Origin: Anaerolineales bacterium UBA3905 | Lineage (GTDB): Bacteria; Chloroflexota; Anaerolineae; Caldilineales; Caldilineaceae | Direction: 5' to 3' | Assembly: GCA_002391565.1 (NCBI GenBank) | Contig: DGFH01000340.1 | Span: 51,686-71,903, forward strand | Length of the DNA stretch: 20,218 nt | Shown here: in pieces, positions 11,000 through 18,741 of the stretch | Numbering within the stretch: the stretch's first letter is position 1 | Layout of the letters: each line of letters starts with the position of its first letter | Translations under genes and position numbers: made by a program | Notes under the pieces: model-generated | What the model was told of the DNA's origin: nothing | Database searches by the model: none | Seen by the model: only the letters and a program-made list of their open reading frames with translations

Positions 11000-11638
11000 G
11001 TGAATCGACCGCTAACGATCGGATTGACAGGAAATATCGCCACTGGCAAGAGCGCCGTACTCGCCTATTTGCAGCAGCGCGGCGCCGCTGTGCTCGACGC
11101 CGATAAGCTGGCGCACCAGACGATGGCGCCGGGCGCCGCCGCCTACGCTGCAGTCGTAGCGACCTTTGGCCCAACCATCCTGGCGGCCGATGGCGGCATC
11201 AATCGACAGGCGCTTGGCGCCATCGTCTTTGCCGACGCAACGAAGCTGGCGCAGTTAGAGGCCATCGTCCACCCGGCGGTCTTTGAACTGGCGCAGCAAA
11301 CCCTGGCGACCACGACTGCGCCGGTTGTCGTGATCGAAGCCATCAAACTATTGGAATCCGGTCGTCTACTGCGTCTTTGTGATGAAGTATGGGTGGTTGT
11401 CGCCGATGAAGCGATTCAGTTGCGCCGCCTGATGGAAACGCGCGGCATGAGCGAGGCCGAAGCGCGCCAGCGTATGTCGGCGCAGTCGTCACAGGCTGAA
11501 AAAATCAAGCACGCCACGCGTGTTATTGAAAATAATGGCGACTGGCGCGTTTTGTACGCCCAACTAGATTCCATCTGGAACGATATTGAGCGCGGCAACG
11601 TAATCAAGCGCATCGATTGCGCGCAAAGGGAAAGATGA
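11000..11638 (+). CDS. coaE: Dephospho-CoA kinase
   Basis: This enzyme phosphorylates dephospho-CoA in the last step of coenzyme A synthesis. The P-loop GNIATGKS (residues 11-18 from the chosen start), VLDADKLAHQ, and the late segment MSEAEARQRMSAQ are typical of CoaE. I place the start at GTG 11000, giving 212 residues, the usual length, with the P-loop close to the N-terminus. The open frame continues up to ATG 10886, but that adds 38 residues with no family resemblance and would run through the promoter. The stop overlaps the next gene by ATGA. It heads a plus-strand cluster with dnaJ, prmA and rsmE. Confidence 0.93.
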   Translation: MNRPLTIGLTGNIATGKSAVLAYLQQRGAAVLDADKLAHQTMAPGAAAYAAVVATFGPTILAADGGINRQALGAIVFADATKLAQLEAIVHPAVFELAQQTLATTTAPVVVIEAIKLLESGRLLRLCDEVWVVVADEAIQLRRLMETRGMSEAEARQRMSAQSSQAEKIKHATRVIENNGDWRVLYAQLDSIWNDIERGNVIKRIDCAQRER

Positions 11639-11826
11639 ACGCACTAAAACAATTCTGGATCGAGCACCCAATCCTTTCTAACTGGTTAGTATTGGCGCTT
11701 GGCATGGTGATCATTCTATACTTCAGCGCGCGCCATGTCGGCTTTGAACCCCTGCAGTGGGCCGCGCTGATCGGCGCAACGATTGCGTTGGCCGGTCTTT
11801 GCGCCTGGATCATCAACTGGGAGTGA
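11635..11826 (+). CDS. Small two-helix membrane protein, unknown function
   Basis: This is a 63-residue protein whose ATG overlaps the coaE TGA (ATGA), implying translational coupling. After a short polar N-terminus there are two hydrophobic stretches, LSNWLVLALGMVIILYF and WAALIGATIALAGLCAWII, joined by a short loop with ARHVGFEP. It has no signal peptidase motif. It ends 13 nt before dnaJ. I do not recognise a family. The tight packing between two housekeeping genes supports it being a real gene. Confidence 0.75.
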   Translation: MNALKQFWIEHPILSNWLVLALGMVIILYFSARHVGFEPLQWAALIGATIALAGLCAWIINWE

Positions 11827-11839
11827 CGCATCGCTGATC

Positions 11840-12973
11840 ATGGATAAACAAGATTATTACGAGACGCTTGGCGTCCCGCGCGACGCTAACAAAGATCAAA
11901 TCAAAAAAGCCTTTCGCAAACTGGCGCAACAATATCACCCCGATGTGAATAAATCGGATGACGCCGAAGTGCGCTTCAAGGAGATCAACGAAGCCTACCA
12001 GGTGCTCTCCGACGATGAGAAGCGCGCCATCTATGATCGCTACGGCCATGCCGGATTGCAAGGCGCAGGCGGCGGCTATAACGCCGACATGAGTGGCTTC
12101 GGTGACCTGGGCAGCATCTTTGAGGAATTGTTCGGCGGCTTTGGCGGGCGCTCTGGCGGCAGCTCGAATCGCCGTCAGCCCCGCCGTGGCGCGGACCTGC
12201 GCGCCGACATCCGCCTCACTTTCGAAGAGGCCATCTTTGGCGCTGAACGCGATCTGGAAATCCCGCGTATGGAGGCATGCGACCACTGTCATGGCAGCGG
12301 CGCCGAACCGCCCACGGCGCCGGTCGTCTGCGCCACCTGCAACGGCAGCGGCGAGGTGAAGCGGCGTCAGCAAAGCCCGCTCTTTGGCACTATCGTGACC
12401 GCTTCCCCCTGCCCAACCTGCAATGGCGCCGGGGAGGTGATCCCCTCTCCCTGCACCAAATGTCGCGGGCGCAAGTTCGTGCGCGTGACGCGCAAACTCA
12501 ATGTGAAGATTCCCGCTGGCGTCGATGAAGGCACACGCATCCGGCTGGCGGGCGAGGGCGAAGCTGGCCAATTTGGTGGGCCGCCGGGCAATCTGTACGT
12601 CGTCGTTTCGGTGGCGCCACACAAATTTTTTGTGCGCAATGGCAGCGATATTCTATTGGAATTGCCGATCAATGTCGCGCAGGCGGCATTGGGCGCCACG
12701 ATCAAGATTCCCACCCTGGACGGTGCAACCGAGACTATCGAAGTGCCGCCCGGCACACAAACCGGCGCACAATTCCGCAAGCGTGGGTTAGGCGTGCCAC
12801 ACCTGCAGCGCAACGGGCGCGGCGACATGATCATCACTACCCGCGTCGAGGTGCCGACTAAGCTCACAGCGGAACAGAAGGAACTCTTCCGCCAACTCGC
12901 CCGCACCTTCGGCGAAAGCTCCACGCGCGAGGAGTCGAAGGGCTTCTTTGACCGTCTTTTTGGGTCAGATTAG
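11840..12973 (+). CDS. dnaJ: Chaperone protein DnaJ
   Basis: This is the 377-residue Hsp40 co-chaperone that stimulates DnaK ATPase and delivers clients. The J-domain occupies about residues 4-70 with HPD at 33-35. A Gly/Phe-rich region follows (about 73-107), then the zinc domain with four CxxC pairs at 147-150, 164-167, 191-194 and 205-208, and then the C-terminal substrate-binding domains. The fourth pair is CTKCRGRK rather than the usual CxxCxGxG. The ATG at 11840 is chosen because the J-domain begins there; an upstream in-frame start at 11783 lies inside the previous gene. The stop codon merges with a repeat element. No dnaK or grpE is in the window. Confidence 0.97.
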   Translation: MDKQDYYETLGVPRDANKDQIKKAFRKLAQQYHPDVNKSDDAEVRFKEINEAYQVLSDDEKRAIYDRYGHAGLQGAGGGYNADMSGFGDLGSIFEELFGGFGGRSGGSSNRRQPRRGADLRADIRLTFEEAIFGAERDLEIPRMEACDHCHGSGAEPPTAPVVCATCNGSGEVKRRQQSPLFGTIVTASPCPTCNGAGEVIPSPCTKCRGRKFVRVTRKLNVKIPAGVDEGTRIRLAGEGEAGQFGGPPGNLYVVVSVAPHKFFVRNGSDILLELPINVAQAALGATIKIPTLDGATETIEVPPGTQTGAQFRKRGLGVPHLQRNGRGDMIITTRVEVPTKLTAEQKELFRQLARTFGESSTREESKGFFDRLFGSD

Positions 12974-13116
12974 AGATTGGAGATTGAAAAATTAGGTGAT
13001 TGGGCGATTGTGGATTGAGCGCTTGGCTTGCAACTACCCCCAGCCACTTCATCGCCTAATCGCCCATCTCCAATCTCACAATCTCCAATCTCACAATCTC
13101 CAATCTCACAATCAAC
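12971..13116. repeat. GGAGATTGG-family repeat element filling the dnaJ-prmA gap
   Basis: The gap between dnaJ and prmA is almost entirely repeat. It starts at the dnaJ stop codon with TAGAGATTGGAGATTG, continues with ATTAGG/GATTGGGCGATT units, and ends with three perfect tandem copies of ATCTCCAATCTCACA (13066-13080, 13081-13095, 13096-13110). The ends are inverted: GAGATTGGAGAT at 12973-12984 is complementary to 13066-13077. Only about 10 nt separate it from the prmA ATG, so prmA has no clear Shine-Dalgarno sequence. Confidence 0.9.
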
Positions 13117-13120
13117 GCCT

Positions 13121-14086
13121 ATGTCCACCATCTTAGAAATTTCCGTCGAATGTGACGCCGAAGCCGCCGAGGCGGTCAGTGAACTCTTCAACCGTTTTAA
13201 CGGCGGCGACTACGACGCCGACAGCGAAGCCGGCGAGGCCAGCGGCGGCGGCGCCGTGATCGAGACGACCGGCTACGACGACTTCGGCGAGCCGATTGCC
13301 GGTGAGTTTCGCATCGTCGTCAAGACCTACATCAAACCGGGCGAGCGCGGCGCGCAGATTCGCCGCCAGATCGAAGAAGGTCTCTGGTTCCTCTCGCGCA
13401 TCTATCCGATCCCAGAGCCGCAGCTCCGTGAATGGCGCGAAGAGGATTGGGCGCACGCCTGGAAGCGCTTCTATAAACCGCTGCGCGTGGGGCGTCACAT
13501 CCTCCTCAAACCGAGCTGGGAGAGCGTGGAAGCTGCGTCCGACGATATCCTGGTCGAGCTTGACCCCGGCATGGCCTTTGGCACCGGCTTGCATCCCAGC
13601 ACGCGCCTCTGCATTGCTGCGCTGGAGGAGAGGGTCAATCCCGGCGACATCGTGCTGGATGTCGGCACCGGCAGCGGCGTGTTGGCGGTCGTAGCGCACA
13701 AGCTGGGCGCGGCGTCGATCCTGGCGACCGACATCGACCCCATCGCCGTCGAAGTGGCGCAGGAAAACGCACAGCGCAACGACGTGCCGTTGAACTCTCA
13801 ACCGGGGATCACCGTACAGCCGGGCAGTGTGCCGCCGGGTATGGCCGGTCGCTTTGATCTCATTGTCGCCAACATTCTGGCCGAGGTGCTGGTCAAGCTC
13901 TTCGACGCCGCCTACGACTACCCGCCGCTGGCCGAGCCGCTGAAGTCAGGCGGTTTGCTCATTCTATCCGGCATCATCGAAGAGCGTGCACCCCTGGTCA
14001 TCGACGCCGCTCAACGTCACGGCTGTACACTTGTCGACCGCAAGCAGGAAGGCGATTGGGTGGCGTTGGTGGTGCGCAAGGAATGA
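13121..14086 (+). CDS. prmA: Ribosomal protein L11 methyltransferase
   Basis: This 321-residue SAM-dependent enzyme methylates ribosomal protein L11. A poorly conserved N-terminal domain is followed by the PrmA signature FGTGLHPSTR, motif I DVGTGSGVLAV, an acidic ATDIDP end of strand 2, and VANILAEVL, the NxL-type motif of the family. The ATG at 13121 is chosen because the family-like sequence begins there. The frame stays open 31 codons upstream to a TTG at 13028, but those codons are repeat-encoded (SPISQ units). It follows dnaJ and precedes rsmE by 3 nt, an arrangement common in bacteria. Confidence 0.96.
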   Translation: MSTILEISVECDAEAAEAVSELFNRFNGGDYDADSEAGEASGGGAVIETTGYDDFGEPIAGEFRIVVKTYIKPGERGAQIRRQIEEGLWFLSRIYPIPEPQLREWREEDWAHAWKRFYKPLRVGRHILLKPSWESVEAASDDILVELDPGMAFGTGLHPSTRLCIAALEERVNPGDIVLDVGTGSGVLAVVAHKLGAASILATDIDPIAVEVAQENAQRNDVPLNSQPGITVQPGSVPPGMAGRFDLIVANILAEVLVKLFDAAYDYPPLAEPLKSGGLLILSGIIEERAPLVIDAAQRHGCTLVDRKQEGDWVALVVRKE

Positions 14087-14089
14087 GCC

Positions 14090-14863
14090 GTGACACTTGA
14101 GACTTGGCCGGCGCGTCATCGTTTTTTTGTCGAGGATGCTCTGCGCGTTGGCGCGTCATGCCGTCTCGATGCGCTAGCGCATCAGCTCGCTGTGGTGCTG
14201 CGACTGACGCCCGGCGCCGCCATCACCCTCATTAACGGCGACGGCAACGAATATCTGGCTACGCTGACCGCGCTTACGCCGCGCGCTGCCACCGGTGACA
14301 TTCACGCCGTGCGTGCTGTCGCCACTGACCCGCATCTTCATCTCACACTCTATCAATGCACCCTCAAACAGGATAAATTCGACTGGGTGCTCCAGAAAGG
14401 CGCAGAGTTGGGTGTGAGTCGCTTCGTTCCGGTGGTGAGCGAGCGTAGCATCGTGCGCCCGGCGGCGGCGCTGGCGGGCAAGGACGCGCGCTGGCGCACC
14501 ATTCTGCGCGAAACCATCGAGCAATGCGGGCGCACCCGTCCACCGGAACTGGCTGCCGCCGTTGCGCTGGATGCGGTCGGGTTAGCGCCCGGTGTACACG
14601 GTTTCGTCGCCTGGGAGGATGCGATGGAGGCGCCCTCTCTAGGGAGTGTGATCGCCGCACTGTGCGCACACAGCAGCACACCGCCTGCACTGGCGTTGCT
14701 GGTCGGGCCAGAGGGCGGACTTACGCGCAACGAGGTGCAAATGCTCGTCACGCGTGGCTGGCAGGTGGTGACCTTGGGGCGCCGCATTTTGCGCGCCGAA
14801 ACCGCCGCCATCGTCGGCGCGACCATTATCATGGAGCGCTGCGGTGAACTTGGCGTAACGTAG
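14090..14863 (+). CDS. rsmE: 16S rRNA (uracil-1498-N3)-methyltransferase
   Basis: This is a 257-residue SPOUT-family RNA methyltransferase acting on U1498 of 16S rRNA. Diagnostic pieces are RHRFFVEDAL at the N-terminal RNA-binding domain, the KQDKFDWVLQKGAELGV segment, VGPEGGLTRNEV near residues 205-216 and the C-terminal LGRRILRAETAA knot that binds SAM. The start is GTG at 14090, only 3 nt after the prmA stop, indicating coupled translation. Confidence 0.96.
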   Translation: MTLETWPARHRFFVEDALRVGASCRLDALAHQLAVVLRLTPGAAITLINGDGNEYLATLTALTPRAATGDIHAVRAVATDPHLHLTLYQCTLKQDKFDWVLQKGAELGVSRFVPVVSERSIVRPAAALAGKDARWRTILRETIEQCGRTRPPELAAAVALDAVGLAPGVHGFVAWEDAMEAPSLGSVIAALCAHSSTPPALALLVGPEGGLTRNEVQMLVTRGWQVVTLGRRILRAETAAIVGATIIMERCGELGVT

Positions 14864-14895
14864 AAGGACGTCCCCATCGATCACAGCCCTTCACC

Positions 14896-15076
14896 GTAGA
14901 CGCCGCTCGCAGCGGCGTGATCTCACCGTTTGACCACATCGTGCACGCACCGAGAATCTGCGGTTGAGAACCGCATCTGCTTCTCATGTAGACGCCGCTC
15001 GCAGCGGCGTGATCTCACCGTTTGACCACATCGTGCACGCACCGAGAATCTGCGGTTGAGAACCGCATCTACTTCT
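14896..15076. repeat. Two-copy tandem repeat with 92-bp period and paired hairpins
   Basis: Copies at 14896-14984 and 14988-15076 differ by one base (14979 G versus 15071 A). Each copy has two small palindromes, ACGCCGCT-CGC-AGCGGCGT (8-bp stem) and TGCGGTT-GAG-AACCGCA (7-bp stem), separated by about 46 bp. The layout resembles REP/BIME-type intergenic repeats. It sits between rsmE and the trxB promoter, and no gene is seen in this stretch. Confidence 0.93.
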
Positions 15077-15133
15077 GGCGGCAAGATCGATAGCGCCGTT
15101 TTGCCCCTCGCCGTGATGATCAGATTGGCGACT

Positions 15134-15162
15134 TTGACTTGTTCACCTGTGCTGGTTATAAT
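15134..15162 (+). promoter_or_regulatory. Sigma-70-type promoter of trxB
   Basis: TTGACT (15134-15139), a 17-bp spacer and a perfect TATAAT (15157-15162) precede trxB. Initiation near 15169 would leave a leader of about 30 nt containing the CAGGAG ribosome site. Confidence 0.88.
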
Positions 15163-15199
15163 TCCGCTATAAAAAATGTAGTGGATTCAGGAGCAGATC

Positions 15200-16231
15200 A
15201 TGACAACCACCAATGGACACAGCGCCGCCGAACAAGCGTCGGTTGAAAATGTCATCATCATCGGCAGCGGCCCGGCGGGTTTTACAGCCGGCTTGTATGC
15301 GGCGCGCGCCGACCTGTCGCCGTTGTTGATCACCGGCAACGACTATGGCGGTCAGGTCAGCATCACCTACGACATCGAGAACTACCCTGGCTTTCCAGAA
15401 AGCCTGAGCGGGCCGGAGCTGGTCGAGAAGTTCAAGATGCAGGCGGAGAAGTTCGGCACGCGCGTCGAGTTCGACTACGTGAAGGAGATCGTCGTCGATC
15501 AACATCCCTTCATCGTGCGCACCGAGAACGGCGCCGAATATCGCACCCGCACCATCATTGTTTGCACCGGCGCCCGTCCGCGCTATCTGAATGTGCCGGG
15601 GGAAAAGGAATTCACTGGCAAAGGCGTCAGCTATTGCGCCACATGTGATGGCTTCTTCTTCCGGGGTAAAGATGTGCTGGTCGTTGGCGGCGGCGATAGT
15701 GCGGCGGAAGAGGCGCTCTTCCTGACGCGCTACGCCAGCCGCGTGCGCATCCTCCATCGCCGCGATAAGTTGCGCGCCAGCAAGATTCTGCAGGATCGCG
15801 TCTTTGCCAATGAAAAGATCGAAGTGCTATGGAACACCGTCGTCACGGAGATCATGGGTGAGAATGGCGCGGTTTCCGGCGTCAAGACGCAAAACACCCT
15901 CACCGGTGAGGAAGGCTTCCTGACAACCGACGGCGTCTTCATCTTTGTCGGTCATCTGCCCAACAATGAGTTGTTCCCCGGCAAGTTGGAACTGGATGAG
16001 GACGGCCATCTGATCACCGACCGCAAGTATCGCACCAACGTGCCGGGCGTCTTCGCCGCCGGTGAAATTCAGGATAAGGTCTTTAAACAGGTCGCCACCA
16101 GCGTCGGGCAGGGTTGCGGCGCAGCGATGTCGGCCACGCGTTTCCTGGAAGAGCTGGAAGCCGGTCACGCCATCGATTGGCGCGCCGACCCGCGTGAGTT
16201 TGCATCGCCGCGCGTCGCCGTCCTGGCGTGA
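15200..16231 (+). CDS. trxB: Thioredoxin reductase (NADPH)
   Basis: This cytoplasmic FAD enzyme passes electrons from NADPH to thioredoxin. The 343-residue chain has the N-terminal FAD motif GSGPAG (22-27), the redox-active CATC (146-149), the NADPH motif GGGDSA (163-168) and HRRDKLRA (186-193) that recognises the NADP phosphate. The C-terminal FAD motif is GVFAAGEIQD, with Glu where Asp is usual. The ATG at 15200 has CAGGAG six bases upstream. It appears to be transcribed alone from its own strong promoter. Confidence 0.96.
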   Translation: MTTTNGHSAAEQASVENVIIIGSGPAGFTAGLYAARADLSPLLITGNDYGGQVSITYDIENYPGFPESLSGPELVEKFKMQAEKFGTRVEFDYVKEIVVDQHPFIVRTENGAEYRTRTIIVCTGARPRYLNVPGEKEFTGKGVSYCATCDGFFFRGKDVLVVGGGDSAAEEALFLTRYASRVRILHRRDKLRASKILQDRVFANEKIEVLWNTVVTEIMGENGAVSGVKTQNTLTGEEGFLTTDGVFIFVGHLPNNELFPGKLELDEDGHLITDRKYRTNVPGVFAAGEIQDKVFKQVATSVGQGCGAAMSATRFLEELEAGHAIDWRADPREFASPRVAVLA

Positions 16232-16250
16232 ACGCGTGAGGTGACTGCAG

Positions 16251-16339
16251 AATAGCACGCGGATTGCGCGGATCAGGCAGAGCATTGCGGATTTGAAGTC
16301 TGCGTTTATCTGCTCGATCTGCGTGATCCGCGTGCTATT
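16251..16339 (+). repeat. 89-nt palindromic element between trxB and murJ
   Basis: Arms at 16251-16274 and 16316-16339 form a 24-bp stem. The only three departures from Watson-Crick pairing (15th, 16th and 20th pairs) are all G-U wobbles in a plus-strand transcript. Further short stems continue inside (16277-16281 with 16309-16313, and 16287-16291 with 16299-16303). No U-tract follows, so a terminator role is unclear. The AATAGCACGCGGAT ends look like terminal inverted repeats of a small dispersed element. Confidence 0.88.
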
Positions 16340-16366
16340 ATTGATTTGCCTGAATAGTGAACCTGG

Positions 16367-17977
16367 ATGCCAGCGATGCGCGTTCCCGATGACAAAATGG
16401 AAGCGACCCAGCCGCCGATGCGTGGATTGGCGCGGTCGGCCAGCGTGCTGGCAGTTGGCAACCTGGCGAGCCGCGTACTGGGCCTCGTGCGCGAAATCGT
16501 CATCGCCGCGCTCTTTGGCGCCACAGGACAGGTGAGCGCATTTCGCGTGGCGGCGCAAGTGCCCACCCTGCTCTACGATTTCCTCGTCGGCGGCATGTTG
16601 AGCGCAGCGTTAGTGCCTGTGCTCAGCGATTATGCCCGCCGCAGCCGCCGCGACTTCGCCCAGGTCGTCGGTGCGCTGATCGCCGTCTTCGTTGTCGTAC
16701 TCACACTGTTGGTGATCGCACTGGAGATTACGGCGCCGGCGCTGACGCTGCTGCTGGCGGGCGGCTTCCGCGACGCCGACCCGACGCTGCTGACGCTGAC
16801 CACACAGTTGATTCGCTGGCTGGCGCCAGTGGTCTGGTTGCTCTCGCTGGCTGGCGTGTTGATGGCGGTGCTCTACGCACTCCAGCGTTTCACTTTCCCT
16901 GCCATTGCCACGGCGGTTTTCAACCTGGGCATCGTCTTGGCCGCGCCGCTGCTGGCGTCCGTCGTCGGCATCTTCAGCCTGGCGATTGGGTTGCTGCTGG
17001 GCAGCCTGGCGCAGCTGACGTTGATGACTGTCGATGTCCGTCGCGCTGGCGTACCGCTGGCGCTCACTCTTCAATGGCGTCACCCGGCGTTGCGGCGCAT
17101 TCTCTGGCTCTATCTGCCGATTGCGGCCGGACTGGTCGTCAGCCTCTTCCAGGTCGGGCTGGATCGGCGGCTGGCGAGTGGCACGGGCGCCCAAAGCATC
17201 GCCTGGATGGCGAACGCCACAACCTTACAGCAGATGCCGCTCGGGCTGATCAGCGTGGCGATCTCGCTGGCCGCACTGCCGCGATTGAGCCAGTTCTACG
17301 CCGCCGGCGACGAGCAAGCCTATCGTCAGACGCTGGGGCGCGGCCTGCGCATGGTGTGGATGTTGATCCTGCCCGCCGGCGTCCTGTTGTGGCTGCTAGG
17401 CGCGCCGGTGACGCAGCTTCTCTTCGAACGCGGGGCATTTACGGCGGCGGACACGGCGCAGGTCGTACGCGCGCTGAATATCTACCTGCTCGGCATGATT
17501 TTCGCCGCCATCGATTTCCCCCTCAACTTTGCCTTTTACGCTCGCTTCAACACCTGGCTGCCGGCGCTGGTCGGGGTCATCAGCGTCGGCGTCTATACGA
17601 TTGCAGCGTTGGCGTTGGTGCAGCCGCTCGGCTACCTGGGGCTGGTCTGGGCGGACACGGCCAAACAGGCCGGTCATGTCGCGATCATGTTGCTGCTGCT
17701 CTGGCGCGTGGTCGGGCGGCTACAAGCCGGCACGCTGGCAGGTTTCATCGCGATCACACTGGCGAGCGTCGTCATGGCGGCGGCGACCTTCGCCACAACG
17801 ATGCTGCTGGCAGGATGGCTGCCGGATGGCTTCCTGGGCGCACTGCTGATGGTCGTACTGGCGGGCGGAGCCGGGATCATTGCCTATTCAGCAATCTTGA
17901 TCGCTTTTCGCTTGCCGGAAGCACAAACATTAGCGATGGCTGTCCGCGCCAGAGCGCCGCGACGGATGAAGGCATAG
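16367..17977 (+). CDS. murJ: MurJ/MviN-family lipid II flippase homolog
   Basis: This is a 536-residue polytopic protein of the MOP superfamily, expected to move the peptidoglycan precursor lipid II across the inner membrane. The N-terminal family block NLASRVLGLVREIVIAALFG (32-51) carries Arg 36 and Arg 42, aligning with E. coli R18 and R24. VGGMLSAALVPVL (74-86) also matches the family. About 14 hydrophobic segments are visible. By hand alignment, the E. coli essential positions D39, R52, D269 and E273 are replaced by uncharged residues here. The start is one of several close ATGs (16367, 16376) without a clear ribosome site. The family is secure; substrate is inferred. Confidence 0.9.
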   Translation: MPAMRVPDDKMEATQPPMRGLARSASVLAVGNLASRVLGLVREIVIAALFGATGQVSAFRVAAQVPTLLYDFLVGGMLSAALVPVLSDYARRSRRDFAQVVGALIAVFVVVLTLLVIALEITAPALTLLLAGGFRDADPTLLTLTTQLIRWLAPVVWLLSLAGVLMAVLYALQRFTFPAIATAVFNLGIVLAAPLLASVVGIFSLAIGLLLGSLAQLTLMTVDVRRAGVPLALTLQWRHPALRRILWLYLPIAAGLVVSLFQVGLDRRLASGTGAQSIAWMANATTLQQMPLGLISVAISLAALPRLSQFYAAGDEQAYRQTLGRGLRMVWMLILPAGVLLWLLGAPVTQLLFERGAFTAADTAQVVRALNIYLLGMIFAAIDFPLNFAFYARFNTWLPALVGVISVGVYTIAALALVQPLGYLGLVWADTAKQAGHVAIMLLLLWRVVGRLQAGTLAGFIAITLASVVMAAATFATTMLLAGWLPDGFLGALLMVVLAGGAGIIAYSAILIAFRLPEAQTLAMAVRARAPRRMKA

Positions 17978-18018
17978 CCGGAGGGCATGATCGGCCCGCT
18001 GCATAAGTTTTGCGCCTG

Positions 18019-18027
18019 TGGTATCAT
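18019..18027 (+). promoter_or_regulatory. Possible extended -10 promoter for the Uma2-family gene
   Basis: TGGTATCAT fits an extended -10 (TG, one base, TATCAT). It lies just upstream of the AGGAGGT ribosome site at 18034-18040, so the message would have a very short leader. No convincing -35 is present. Confidence 0.45.
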
Positions 18028-18045
18028 CTCGCCAGGAGGTGAAGC

Positions 18046-18741
18046 ATGAGTTCAGGAGTTGCCGATCCAATCGATGCCCGTGCTCTACCGGAAGCGGCTG
18101 ATAGCCCATCCTCCGCGAACATATTGCGCCGCCGTCTGCTGGAGGTGCTGCTGGCGCCGCCGGTTCCAGAGAAAATGAGCTACGAGGAGTTCCTGGCTTG
18201 GGCGGACGAAGATACGTTGGCAGAATGGGTGGATGGGAAAGTTGTTATGACAAGTCCTGCGTCGGATGAACACCAGGATATTGCTGCTTTTTTGACCGCT
18301 CTCCTCAGGGTTTTCGTCGAAATGCGCGATTTAGGTGTGATCCGTGCCGCTCCTTTTCAGATGAAGTTGGCGCATGGTCGAGAACCCGATCTGCTTTTTG
18401 TTGACAAAAGCCACTTCGATCGCCGCAAAAAAAACTACCTCGACGGCCCGGCCGATCTGGTCGTAGAGATCATTTCGCCGGAGAGCGCAGGGCGCGACCG
18501 CGGTGAGAAGTTTATTGAATATGAAGCAGGCGGCGTGCCGGAATACTGGCTGATCGATCCACAGCGACGGTGGGCGGAATTCTATCAGCTCCAGGGCGAG
18601 CGATATCATCTGGTGTACGCCGGCGAACAGGGCGAATATCACGCCCGCGCTTTGCCTGGCTTCTGGCTGCGCGTCGAGTGGCTCTGGCAGCAGCCACTGC
18701 CCAAGGTGCTGGACGTGTTGCAGAGCATAGGCTTGCTTTAG
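18046..18741 (+). CDS. Uma2-family (DUF820) PD-(D/E)XK nuclease-like protein
   Basis: The 231-residue protein has the Uma2 pattern: YEEFLAWADEDTLAEWVDGKVVM near the start, a central REPDLLFV (PD motif), then DLVVEIISPESAGRDRGEK providing the E-x-I/K catalytic strand, and EYEAGGVPEYWLIDP. These match the PD-(D/E)XK restriction-endonuclease fold. The family is abundant in Chloroflexota and Cyanobacteria, often in many copies per genome, and its biological role is largely unproven. AGGAGGT five bases before the ATG supports the start. It has no toxin, antitoxin or restriction partner nearby. Confidence 0.9.
   Translation: MSSGVADPIDARALPEAADSPSSANILRRRLLEVLLAPPVPEKMSYEEFLAWADEDTLAEWVDGKVVMTSPASDEHQDIAAFLTALLRVFVEMRDLGVIRAAPFQMKLAHGREPDLLFVDKSHFDRRKKNYLDGPADLVVEIISPESAGRDRGEKFIEYEAGGVPEYWLIDPQRRWAEFYQLQGERYHLVYAGEQGEYHARALPGFWLRVEWLWQQPLPKVLDVLQSIGLL

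Noticed and set aside
11813..12622. 269-codon antisense frame over dnaJ
   Set aside because: It mirrors the coding constraint of dnaJ, and its composition and lack of motifs mark it as a shadow.
13066..13110. Possible CRISPR array (three direct repeats)
   Set aside because: The 15-bp units are contiguous with no spacers, so this is a simple tandem repeat of a dispersed element.
14896..15076. Possible tRNA or small CRISPR from repeated hairpins
   Set aside because: There is no cloverleaf, no CCA end and only two adjacent copies without spacer-repeat alternation.
15167..15757. 196-codon antisense frame over trxB
   Set aside because: It is antisense to a secure gene with intact motifs, with no recognisable domain and no ribosome site.
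17074..18006. 310-codon open frame overlapping murJ in another frame
   Set aside because: It lacks any family resemblance or hydrophobic pattern, and it is fully explained by GC-rich out-of-frame reading of murJ.
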